Positions 38,376 through 49,596 of a DNA stretch of 64,000 nucleotides are shown here, piece after piece. The DNA comes from Macrobrachium rosenbergii (Eukaryota; Arthropoda; Malacostraca; Decapoda; Palaemonidae): NCBI RefSeq assembly GCF_040412425.1, contig NC_089742.1, forward strand, positions 80,288,572 to 80,352,571, given 5' to 3'. Every line of letters begins with the position of its first letter. Position 1 is the stretch's first letter. The notes under the pieces were generated by a model, which saw nothing but the letters and a program-made list of their open reading frames with translations, did not search any database and was not told the DNA's origin. Position numbers and translations under genes: made by a program.

Positions 38376-39700
38376 TACAAGATGATGTACACCTGTGTAC
38401 ATCGATATACAAGAATGAGCGGCAAATGCTTTACGTTACTCTACATTCTGCCTTGCAATGAACTTTACTACTAAGGGCTTTATGAAACTGTGACATTACT
38501 TTTAATAACACACTGGGCCAAATTTCTTTAACAGGACGCAAGGTAATTTAAACACTTGCAAAAGAGTAATTACTTTAGATTTGGTTACACATTGATAACT
38601 TTATAAAGTGACTTAAACAATGTGAATTAATTAGGATTATAAGACCAAGTATATGAGGCTATAGCAAACGAATGAAGAGAAAGGTTATTGTTCAAGAATT
38701 AAAACACATGGTTACTTAATTTTAGATTAAATGCATGCGGTTAGTACAGTCTGCCTTGAAGAGGCTGTGTAAATGAAAACAGCGTTTATTTTTTGTAAAT
38801 GACGTCCCCTTTACGCGATATTGTAATGACTATGCATATTTGCATTGGTAATTGCTTAGCTAATAGTTCAACGCCAGCGGATGGCCGACCCGCACACAGG
38901 GATTTTGACAGTCATATGCGGGCAAGAGTATTCGCGAGTTTTAATTCGCTAACCTTAAACTACGCTAATTTTATGCGTCCACTGCCCACACTCGCGTAAT
39001 GTTATGACGGGGTGAGCAGACAAAAGACGTGGGGTCTAGGACAAACAGAGTTCTTAGAAGGAAGGGAGGGGGAAAAAGGAATAATAATAACAAAAGGAAA
39101 ATTAACAAGATGTTACGAATGGAAACGTGGCCGCATATGAAAGGCGGAACACGTCTCTCGGAGCTTACGAAAGGGGCATTTAAATCACAAGGGCAAGAGT
39201 CTATGACTCGAGATTCTTTAAAAAGGAAAGATAAATAAATAACTAAAAGAGAGCAAATGATATTGGCAGAAGAGCTAAGGGAAAAAGAGTGAGGGTTTTA
39301 TTGTGTTAGGCAGGAATTTACCGTCTTTCGCCTATAAATTACGGCCCGGACTATCACTTCAGTCCCAGGGCGAGGAAAGTGCACCCGAAGGGCGCGACTC
39401 CTTCAGGAAGAGCTGACACGCACGCCCGGTGCCAAGGTATGGGCGCAAGGGCGTGCCACTTCTCACTCTGTTATTCTCAATGATTTATACATTGTGTGGG
39501 GAGTGGTATCCTGTACTTAATTGCCTCTTGTGGTGATAATTTAAGGAAAGATTAATAGAGGATGATAAGAGGTAGAAGTTCCTGAGGAACAGAAGAAGAT
39601 AGCAGAGGGTCTGACATCCCCTTCTGGATTAGAGGTGCCAAGACCTTCGAAAAATGAAATGGTGGCACAGGTGCCATGGGAGCTCTAGAGTTCTTTGTAA
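38376..39700. other. Internal noncoding region of the LTR element (no RT or integrase seen)
   Basis: I looked for RT (DD box, LPFG), RNase H and DDE integrase signatures in the minus-strand frames and saw none. The region is AT-rich at its left end and mixed further right. Only short frames are present. Confidence 0.5.
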
Positions 39701-39701
39701 A

Positions 39702-40450
39702 TTACCTGGAAATTCTCACGCCCGTGGTAATTTCGCCTCGAACCTTTTTTAAGGGGACAGTCGTCCTTGGCCGGGGAAGCTGAGGGCCCAAGACCGGAGA
39801 GCGGCACGGAGTGCCACCTAGGCCTGCTGCTGCGACAGCTGACGCAGGAGTTTTCCGTGCTTGTTCTACCATGCTCCGTCGCGGCTCTTGTAGTTCATCA
39901 GCCAAGTGAGATATGGCAGAATCCTGACTTGCAATTGCGTCAGCGACGGACTGAGGCAGAGAGGAGGTGGTCGGGGGCGGCGTGAGCGGCTTGCAGGTAA
40001 CAATGACCAGCTCAGCCACGGGTTGCGAGGCCGCACCTGCAGGTGAGCTTCCGCTGTGGTCGAGAGGAACCGTCCTCTTACCGACGCTGGTAGTGGGGCC
40101 AGGCCGGGGGAAGAGAGGGGGTCCTGAGTTGGATCCCGTGAATGGAGATCGGAGTAGTGCTCTGACGCTGGCACTAGGGCAGAGTCAGGCGCTATCAGAG
40201 GTTTCTTGGGCTCGTCGGTCAGGACGGACGAAGCTTGGCACTGCTCGGGGCATGCAATTGGCACCGGCAGGAATTTGGCATCTCCGGAAGGGAGATCTGA
40301 TTGGGAGCCCTGGCACTGGCACTGAGGCAGGGCCGGGCACTGGGGTGGATCGGGAACCGATCGAGGGGCCCACTGTACCTCGTACTCAGGTGGCACTGGT
40401 AGGGACTGCACGTCCTCCTGGTACCCAGGGGCGCCAGTCTTGACTGAGGG
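39702..40450 (-). pseudogene. Pro-rich linker downstream of protease
   Basis: Overlapping minus-strand frames (39866-40411, 181 codons; 39702-40019, 105 codons) are rich in Pro, Ser and Ala. The second carries a helical SVADAIASQDSAISHLADEL segment. The position follows the protease end GYDVILGQDF, so this is probably the remaining C-terminal part of the Gag-Pro polyprotein rather than a separate gene. It has no catalytic motif. GC content is much higher than in the neighbouring DNA. Confidence 0.4.
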
Positions 40451-40948
40451 AGAAGCGGGGAGGATTACTCGCGCCCGCGGAATGATTCGGGGAATGGGAC
40501 CCCTAGATTGTCATGATTTCTGTGGGGACTGAAAGTCTTGTCCCAGGATGACGTCATAGCCTCCAGGGAGATGGCTTGCTACTGCAAGATTGCAAATTTT
40601 GGATTAGTGAGGTCTTGTGACTCTCAATTGGACCGTAGGGAGTATCATTTTAAATTGATTTATTCCCTCGATCGTGACGAGTTTTCGTCTATTGACGATA
40701 GCTCCATAGGGAACTCTGTCCCTTCGGATGAGGGAGATTTGCGCGCCTGAGTCCTCGAATGCAGTGACCCGGCGCGCACGGTGGCTACCTCATGGGGGGG
40801 TCACATATACGGGCCCTTCGGCGGGAGGGCCTAATGACTTGGGATCTGTGATGGCCAAGGCGACGGTGGGAGTATTTGGTTTATTATTGCTCGGGCACTT
40901 CGCCCATGCGGGAGAATGGCCATAAACCTTGCACGCCGTGCAAAAGGT
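40451..40948 (-). pseudogene. Second zinc knuckle and DSGA aspartic protease
   Basis: Directly after the in-frame TAG that ends the long gag frame, the same frame continues with CTACKVYGHSPAWAKC, a knuckle-like motif. Further on VTAFEDSGAQISLI has the protease active site as DSGA (40742-40753), and GYDVILGQDF is the usual C-terminal strand. At least three in-frame stops interrupt it, so it is either decayed or, for the first stop, possibly read through. DSG in place of DTG is tolerated in some retroelement proteases. Confidence 0.6.
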
Positions 40949-42136
40949 CTAGCTGAAGTCTTTCCACGCTGCCCCTGTGGAGGGCGCAGGCGAGTTATTG
41001 GGCGATTTTCTGGGAGGGAGAGGAACCGGTTTCTTGCTCCGGCACTGTTCGGAGGAATGCCCCGTTTTCTTGCAATAATGGCAAATTAGGGGCTTGCCTG
41101 AGTTCCCATTTTTGTGGGAAATTGATCCTCCGAGGAGGGACGGGGGATTTATCTTCCGCCCCATGGATCCTTCTTGAGGGTGGTGAGTTTCCCACATGTC
41201 TGCTATTCGGCAACACTCGGTGAGTGTTGCTGGGGCTTTTTCCACTATATGAGTGGCGAGGGCAGGAGGGGCGTAGCGCAGGAAATGCTCGAATTTAAAC
41301 CGCTCGAGTACCTCGGCGGTGCTTATGGCTCCTTCGGAATCGAGCCATTTTGTTAATGCCCGCTCCGAATGGTACGCCCAATCGGACCAAGTCTGGCCTG
41401 CTTCTCTGGGCTGCTCTCTCCAACGTCTCCTCCACCGCTCGGGGGTAATCTCGTACGCCTTCGTAACTGCTTGGCGTACGGCTTCCCAGGTTCCCCTATC
41501 TTCTGCTGAAAGGGCGTGGTAGGCAACGAGGGCCTTCCCTCCAAGGAACTTGCCCAACACCAGGGAGAGTTCGGCTGCACTCAAGGGGCAGGCCTTTAAA
41601 ACTGTCTCGGCGCTGTCGAGCCACACCTCGGGCTCGGCCTCCGTCCACTTTGGCATGCAGGCGAGAGCCTGGCTGAAGGCACTCATCCCCTGGGTGGCAG
41701 GTGGAGGCGAAGGGCCACTCTGTTGCAGCATTGCGAGTTCATGGGCACGCTGCTTGTCCCTTTCTTCCCTCTCTACTTCTTCTCGTCTCTCCTGAGCCTG
41801 CCTCTCTGCTGCTCGTTCCTGTCTTTCTGCTTCTCGTTCCTGTCTCTCTGCTTCTTCTCGTTTCTCCTGAGCCTGTCTCTCTGCTTCTTCTCGTTTCTCC
41901 TGAGCCTGTCTCTCTGCTTCTTCTCGTTTCTCCTGAGCCTGTGTCTCTGCTTCTCGTTCCTGTCTCTCTGCTTCTCGTTCCTGTCTCTCTACTTCTTCTC
42001 GTTTCCCCTGAGCCTGTCTCTCTCCTTCTTCTCGTCTCTCCTGAGCCTGTTTCTCTGCTTGTATGGCGTCCATCCTCTCCTGTACCCAGTCTCTTAGTTC
42101 TCTCCCAGAAAGGCCGAGTTCCTTCCCAGAGGACAT
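40949..42136 (-). CDS. Gag of RT-less LTR element (395 residues, intact)
   Basis: This is the longest intact element frame in the window. The N-terminus has LSGRELRDWVQERMDAI. It is followed by about 110 residues of Glu/Arg/Gln-rich coiled coil built from an 8-residue (REAERQEA-like) and an 11-residue (QAQEKREEAER) repeat. A capsid/SCAN-like core follows: WTEAEPEVWLDSAETVLK, GKALVAYHAL, SDWAYHSERALTKWLDS, FLRYAPPALATHIVE. A zinc knuckle CHYCKKTGHSSEQC lies near the C-terminus. It would bind and package element RNA. The leader upstream is occupied by a 17-unit tandem array. Conservation of a full gag frame beside broken protease and absent RT suggests mobilisation in trans. Confidence 0.85.
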   Translation of the reverse strand: MSSGKELGLSGRELRDWVQERMDAIQAEKQAQERREEGERQAQGKREEVERQEREAERQEREAETQAQEKREEAERQAQEKREEAERQAQEKREEAERQEREAERQERAAERQAQERREEVEREERDKQRAHELAMLQQSGPSPPPATQGMSAFSQALACMPKWTEAEPEVWLDSAETVLKACPLSAAELSLVLGKFLGGKALVAYHALSAEDRGTWEAVRQAVTKAYEITPERWRRRWREQPREAGQTWSDWAYHSERALTKWLDSEGAISTAEVLERFKFEHFLRYAPPALATHIVEKAPATLTECCRIADMWETHHPQEGSMGRKINPPSLLGGSISHKNGNSGKPLICHYCKKTGHSSEQCRSKKPVPLPPRKSPNNSPAPSTGAAWKDFS

Positions 42137-42289
42137 GAAGAACTTGAAATCCTCGCTTTACTGAGACCCTCGACATTTTGCAGGTGGGAGAGGACTCTGG
42201 AATTAATTTCCCAGAGCTGTGGAATAATTTTCCCCAAAGGGCGTATGAATGATCTCCCGCCCTGGCACAGCTGGCGGGAATTAGGAATG

Positions 42290-43265
42290 AATTCTCCGGT
42301 CTCCCAAGTTACCGACAAAACGGGCTTATTTGGGGACGATAATGAACGAATATTTGGTCTCCCAAGGTATCGACAAACGGGTATGATTGGGGAACGATGA
42401 TTAACAAGTGATTGGTCTCGATTTTTTGCGGAGCGGGCTGATTGTCTTGAATGAGTAACAAATGATTGGTCTCCCAAGGTACCGACTTAGCAGGTTTGGT
42501 TGGGGACGGTGATTAGCAAATGATTGGTCTCCCGATTTACCGACGGAGCGGGCTGATTGGGGAACGATGATTAACGAGTGAGTGGTCTCCCAAGGTACCG
42601 ACAAAACGGGTTTGGTTGGGGACGATGATTAGGCAATGATTGGTCTCCCGATTTACCGACGGAGCGGGCTGGTTGGGCGACGATGATTAACAAATGATTG
42701 GTCTCCCAAGGTATTGACAAACGGGTATGATTGAGGAACGATGATTAACAAGTGATTGGTCTCCTGATTTACCAATGGAGCGGGCTGATTGGGCGACGAT
42801 GAGTAACAAATGATTGGTCTCCCAAGGTACCGACTTAGCAGGTTTGGTTGGGGACGGTGATTAGCAAATGATTGGTCTCGATTCACCGACGGAGCGGGGC
42901 TGATTGGGAACGATGATTAACAAGTGAGTGGTCTCCCAAGGTACCGGAAAACGGGTTTGGTTGGGGACGATGATTAGCCAATGATTGGTCTCCCGATTTA
43001 CCGACGGAGCGGGCTGGTTGGGCGACGATGATTAACAAATGATTGGTCTCCCAAGGTACCGACAAACGGGCTGACTGGGGGACAAGGCTGTAATATATAG
43101 GTCTCCCGAATTACAGACAAAACGGGTTTCTTGGGGACGATATTGAAAATGAATTGGTCTCACCAAATTACTGACGAAGCGGGTTTATTGGGGACAAGAA
43201 TAGAATATATTTGGGTCTCCCGAATTACCGACACGGCGGTCTTATCTGGGGACTTAGAAATACGA
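42290..43265. repeat. 17-unit ~57-bp tandem array in the 5' leader of the LTR element
   Basis: Each unit starts GGTCTCCC and continues with a (T)ACCGAC...GCGGG/ACGGG block and GGGGA-CGATGATTA. From unit 4 to 13 two subtypes alternate: A with CCCAAGGTACCGAC and B with CCCGATTTACCGACGGAGCGGGC. Units 4-7 and 10-13 repeat the same order, so there is higher-order structure. The three units nearest the LTR are more diverged. The array lies between the primer-binding site and gag. Confidence 0.9.
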
Positions 43266-44117
43266 TTCGTCCCTTAGGACTTAGAAATTACTAACGGGAA
43301 AACCCCAAAGAAAAATGTTTGCTGAGAAATGACTGGGAAAAAAAATTGCTACACACGCGGGCATGGGCGGGGGTGGGGGGGTGCAGGACGTCTGACCAAC
43401 ACCGGAGTTATTTTTAGATTCTGTGTGAATGGACCCGTCTATTTATAGACCGTCTGGGATTCCGGGGAGAGGATAACAGTAAAACGACCTAGTAATTTTC
43501 CCTATAAGCGGAGTTTAATTTCGCTTTCCTAACACCTAACTCGAATTCTAACTACACTGAGAGAATTTCAGCAATGCAAGCTGACTTCATCTTGTCCCAC
43601 GTGGGAATTTATTCGCGCCTAAATAACAATTCGCTAATCCAAAATGCGAAGTAAAATTTATCACAGAGGAATTTCTTTCGCACTATTCCTCGAAGCAAAG
43701 AATATGGCAAGGATTTTAACACAGAGGAATTTCGCACTATTCCTCGAAACAAAGAATATGGCAAGGATTTTAACACAGAGGAATTTCGCACTATTCCTCG
43801 AAGCAAAGGATGGTTAGCACGGGTTATTTCCTAACTACCTATCCTGAAAGGCATGCATTAATGAATCTAATACGACGGTTCTTTTCTCTCAGTGAATACA
43901 TGCGTCCCTATTTCTAATTCCTAGGAACAGTCATGATTGTAAAAAGGTTTTGCTAAGATAAACACATTACTTACGTGGAATTTCCGGATCTGTGTGCTGG
44001 TTTTACGCAAAAGGTTCGTAATTGTCTTTTACCCAGCTTAGCTTTGCTAATAGCTGATCTGGCACGTTGCAAATGCAATAGAGCAACACTAGGGGAACTG
44101 CAACTGCAAAACGAGAT
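43266..44117. other. Leader segment between primer-binding site and tandem array
   Basis: Noncoding. At 43670-43815 a ~65-bp unit (ACAGAGGAATTTCGCACTATTCCTCGAA-CAAAG-ATGG-AA-G) occurs three times, a second, separate tandem repeat within the same leader. A G-rich stretch lies at 43363-43385. Confidence 0.6.
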
Positions 44118-44134
44118 CTATGGCCAGGTCGCCA
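44118..44134 (-). other. Primer-binding site of gag-protease LTR element
   Basis: TGGCGACCTGGCCATAG on the minus strand, directly inside the point where homology between the LTRs stops. Many LTR elements use TGGCGACC-type sites. The tRNA was not identified. Confidence 0.55.
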
Positions 44135-44135
44135 T

Positions 44136-45688
<1,553 letters not shown>

Positions 45689-46261
45689 ATCATAATGTTT
45701 AAAATTCATATACATTCTGATAAAAAATTTGTTTTACAGGGGATTTATTGTTGCAGGTTAATCATATGTCTGACAACGCCTGGAAGAAAACCTTGAGGGC
45801 TCAGGCGAAAACCGACCATTAACCAATAAAGCACCTGAAGGAAAACCTGACAGAATTGGCAAAAAGGAAAATTTCATTAAATCTGTCTCTGTTTGATGTC
45901 TGTCACAGGGGTAGGGGTTTCATGGGGTCACATAAATGTGTAAGTGAATATTCGCATGTTTTTGTGCTACAGAAATCCGAACCACTTGACAGACCCAGAC
46001 AAAACTTGGCATATGGCCCCTATGTGACCCATCAAACCCCAACCCCGTGACAGACATCAAACACAGACAAACTGAATCAAATTTTCATTTTTACTAATTC
46101 CGTCAGGTTTTCTTTCAAGTGCTTTATTGGTTAATGGTCAGTTTTTACCTGAGCCCCACAGGTTTTCTTCCAGGCGTTGTCATACATATGATTAACCTGC
46201 AACAAAAATCCCCTATAACAAAATTTTGTCAGAATTTACGTGAATTTTAATCATCATGATT
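45689..46261. repeat. Palindromic MITE with ~230-bp arms
   Basis: The two halves are reverse complements with ~85-90% visual similarity. Left landmarks are TTAAAATTCA-ATACATTCTG, TTGCAGGTTAATCATATGT, GACAACGCCTGGAAGAAAACC, GACCATTAACCAATAAAGCAC and TGTTTGATGTCTGTCAC; their complements occur in mirrored order on the right. The centre (45940-46030) is unique. No transposase. Apparent short frames across it are artefacts of the palindrome. Confidence 0.85.
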
Positions 46262-46699
46262 ATCATTAATATAATTGTTAATTACCTCGATAAAATCAAC
46301 AATGAAAACTTATAAGTAGAAAGATGAGCAGAAATATGCTTTCGATAATTTCTACAAGGTGGAAGCAAAGCCTTCCCTATCTGCACATGCATAGCATCTA
46401 CTGACTAAGCCTAACGTGCAAGGTGTTTGGTATTTCTTTTTTGTTTATTCATTCAGATGCGATTTTCCTCATTAATTCATTTATTCCTTCTTTGTTTTTA
46501 CCCTCTGAATTCTTTGTAACAACTGCTTCGAAACGTTACGGTGATATTTTTGTTATAAAGTCGGTTTAGATGAGGTTTGGAATTAATTATCGGGCAGTTT
46601 GGCAACAACACTTCACTACATACTTGGTATTCACTATTGCCTTTGGTGGGGACGGGTAGGTAGAGGATGGGGAGGGTAGGGGAGACCTGTGGCCTATGC
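46262..46699. other. Unassigned DNA
   Basis: AT-rich; nothing recognised. Confidence 0.4.
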
Positions 46700-48060
46700 T
46701 TGCCCCCCCCCCCAATAAGGAGGACTGTGGTATGTAAGTGTATGATTGTTTTTAGTTATCCCTCTTTGGTAAGGCAACAAAGTCAGTGGCAACTGCTTAA
46801 GTGGAAGACAGAGCAACAGTTCAGTGATTTCACTGCTAGATATGGAGAAGGAAAGCATTAGTAAGAGAAACATAGTAGTTCTCCTTCAAAATGAAAACTT
46901 AAGTCACCTACACTGGCTAAGAATAAATAAGTCTTCAGGGGGTAATTTGAGAACTACATAGAGTTCTGGCCATTGTTAATGAAATGATCAATCTACCAAC
47001 TTGGCATCAGGACAATTAGCCTGGTTTTTCTCCCAATATATGCCAAAAAATTGCTCCAGTACTGCTTACAGTTGTTTGTGGTGGATGGAAAATCTGCCGA
47101 TATCGTTACAAGTAGGCTATGAATCTTCAGAAATCAGAAGTATGGGGTCGGGTCAGGGGTTTGCTGTATCGTCCTGAGCCACTGGTTTTTCAAGCTGGGT
47201 CTCTTAAACTGCCAATTGTTGATGGGCTACTTGAGGCTCTGTTGTCGATCTTGATGGGTTCATTTTTTCTTTTAATTATGCAATGTGTGCCAATATGACA
47301 CCATCATTTGAACCATGCCTGATGTGAATCAGAACTTTAGGAAGCCTAGTGGTTAGTTCACTTTTCTCGAATATTTAAAGAAATTCTTTAGTCTTATGTC
47401 CCTTGCTACAGATTATACAAACTGTAGGTCCTCTGCACCAGTCCTGATGGTGAATATGACACTGGTAATGGAAGCACATGAGAGGGTCTGATGTGCATTC
47501 TTCAGAGTGGAAACACCCCTGTATCTCCGGGCATCAATATGTAAGGGAGTTCCAACAGAGGGTCCAAGGAGAGCTCAATTGGGTATGAGCAAATAATGGC
47601 TTTAAATTTTTTGTTCAAGTTTAATAATTGGAATTCAGTGATGCACTTCAGGAAGTCCAAAGTCGCTTGATCTTTCTGTGTTTTAGTGAATCCTCATCAA
47701 AAATTCATCTTACAATTAGTTCTATAGTAGGGTTCCTCTTCTCAATGGCAAGAAACACAGCGTAGGAGGTCCATCCTTCAGATGGTAGTGCTCAAAACTA
47801 AGGCAGAGAAAGGAATTCTACAGTATCACAGATAGATGGGGTGGGGAGGGATGAGGATTGAGAAGGGGCCTTGAGTAGGTGGGAGTGATGAGGAGTAGGA
47901 GATCTAGGAAGAGGATATGAGGAGGAGATGGTGTAGGAGGGAGAAGGAAGATGGGATGATTCAACAGATGCTGTCTAGTTCTACCTTGTTCTCCTCTTCA
48001 TAGGTGCAGGGTGAACAGCGTCGGTATAATAACCTGCCGGCAGCGGTCGTTTCTTCCTAA
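46700..48060 (-). pseudogene. Second decayed copy of the Gag-like LINE ORF1
   Basis: On the minus strand, starting from a Pro/Ser-like purine-rich N-terminal region (47810-47990), shifted frames give WTSYAVFLAIEKRNPTIEL, then a knuckle region with HHQDWCRGPTVCIICSKGHKTKEF. These align in order with 19390-18500. The block at 46710-46850 matches 17270-17400. It is more decayed than the first copy, and no ORF2 is recognisable. Confidence 0.6.
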
Positions 48061-49329
48061 AATGAGTTATGGTATATCAATGATGGTTCCAAGAATTCTT
48101 TGCTGTTCAGTTTTCCCAGCAAATCCAAGTGACAGCAGTATAATGGTTGAGTGCTCCAGTCAAGAACTGTACAAGACAGCAGTAGATGTAAAGACTAACC
48201 AAAGGGGAAGGGGTGTCTTATTATGAAGTAAGACTCCTATTTATTATTGCTGCTGTTTGTAATTAGGCTGGTGTCATGCCAGCACAAGCTCTTGCTTAAG
48301 TGGAGAGAAATTTAATTACAAATGGTAGGCCCAGTAGGTAAACCCGATTGGTTGACAGGTAATGCGAATGATGTATTAGCACATGATTGCAAGGGTGCTC
48401 CATGATAGCCTGCTGAACTTGTCAGTGAAACCAAGATTCGTCAGCAAAGCTCTGAGCTTAGTATATCACTTGGGATCAACACTACTTAGTGGGATAGATA
48501 CAGTCAAAATGATTCTAAATGAGCTGCTCACAGAAAAATAAGTTACAAATGTAGTCCTAGCTGCTAAGAGGCACACTTAGAAGCTTCAACAATGTGATCA
48601 GAGACAGGGTAATATTTGCTTAAAATTCTCAGTATTCCATACATAAAAACAGTTATGTGAAGGTAAGTGTATAAGATAAATGAATAGAAAGAAAATTAAT
48701 CCTGGGAGAAAATTTGTCTTCCCATCTCAGATATACTTCCCTGATCCACGTTATACTGCATATTAAATGAGAAAGGTGACGGAGGATCTGAAGTACGCCA
48801 AAGATGAAAAAAGGAAAGGGGCAAGAAAGTTAACAATTCTGTAAGGGACAGACATTAGGAGATGAAGGCAGAGGAATATGTAGCACTAATAACTAAACAT
48901 AAATACCAAAGTCCAATGAGATAGTGAGAAAGAGTTGCCAGAAAGGATCGAAATCTTAATCAAGAGACCTCTAGGGTCTTATGCCACTTATTCCAGTAGC
49001 TAACCGAGATGATAGAAGAAATGGTACAGGATTCTATGAATTCTGTTCTGGAAAGTAGACCAACAGTTGATCTTACTATAGGTACGCATTTTATTTGGTC
49101 TGTAAGAAGCATGGTCTTTACTCACATTCATTTTTTTTATATACAGAACCATACTGTGAAGTAAGTTTTCAACTCTTAAAACAATTTCTTTTTTAATGGC
49201 ATCATTATCAAATACTGGAAAAAAAACAAAACTATGTCAAGTTTAATATTAGATCATATACATCTGTTTTTAATTACAAAAATTTCATTTATTCGATTTC
49301 TTTGCAAAATTACTCTCAAATTATCTTTG
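48061..49329. other. Unassigned DNA
   Basis: No recognisable gene or repeat between the LINE remnant and the DIRS terminal repeat. Confidence 0.4.
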
Positions 49330-49490
49330 TTCCTATACAAATACAAACCTCTGGTCTTTACGAAGGATTCTGCTTGTGAATGTGAGCTGGAATGGCCATT
49401 AACTTTCAAACAAGGTCTGTTAGCTACCAACGGTAGGGGGGAAGCCCCACCCATGTGTCAGTCTGCACTCCACTTTGCTTTTGGCCGCCA
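49330..49490. repeat. Left inverted terminal repeat of DIRS1-like element
   Basis: ACAAACCTC-GGTCTTTAC, AACTTTCAAACAAGGTC-GTTAGCTACC and GTCTGCACTCCACTT recur inverted at 55640-55785. Inverted, rather than direct, terminal repeats are characteristic of DIRS elements. Confidence 0.75.
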
Positions 49491-49596
49491 TCTTGTTAAG
49501 ACGCCTCTGCACTTGTGTGCCTGAGTGCCATTTGCTTTCATTTTTGTTTCTGTGCTTGACATATGTTTCTTTGTGATTGTTTGCTGATTATTAATT

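Noticed and set aside
39967..40443. Gly/Pro-rich plus-strand frame of 158 codons
   Set aside because: Opposite strand of the Pro-rich Gag-Pro linker in a GC-rich element. No start context or domain.
41701..42138. Leu/Ser-rich plus-strand frames of 124-145 codons (membrane-like)
   Set aside because: They are antisense shadows of the Glu/Arg-repeat gag coding region on the minus strand.
42290..43265. CRISPR-like array
   Set aside because: The units are contiguous with no unique spacers, lie inside an LTR element leader and in a eukaryotic genome.
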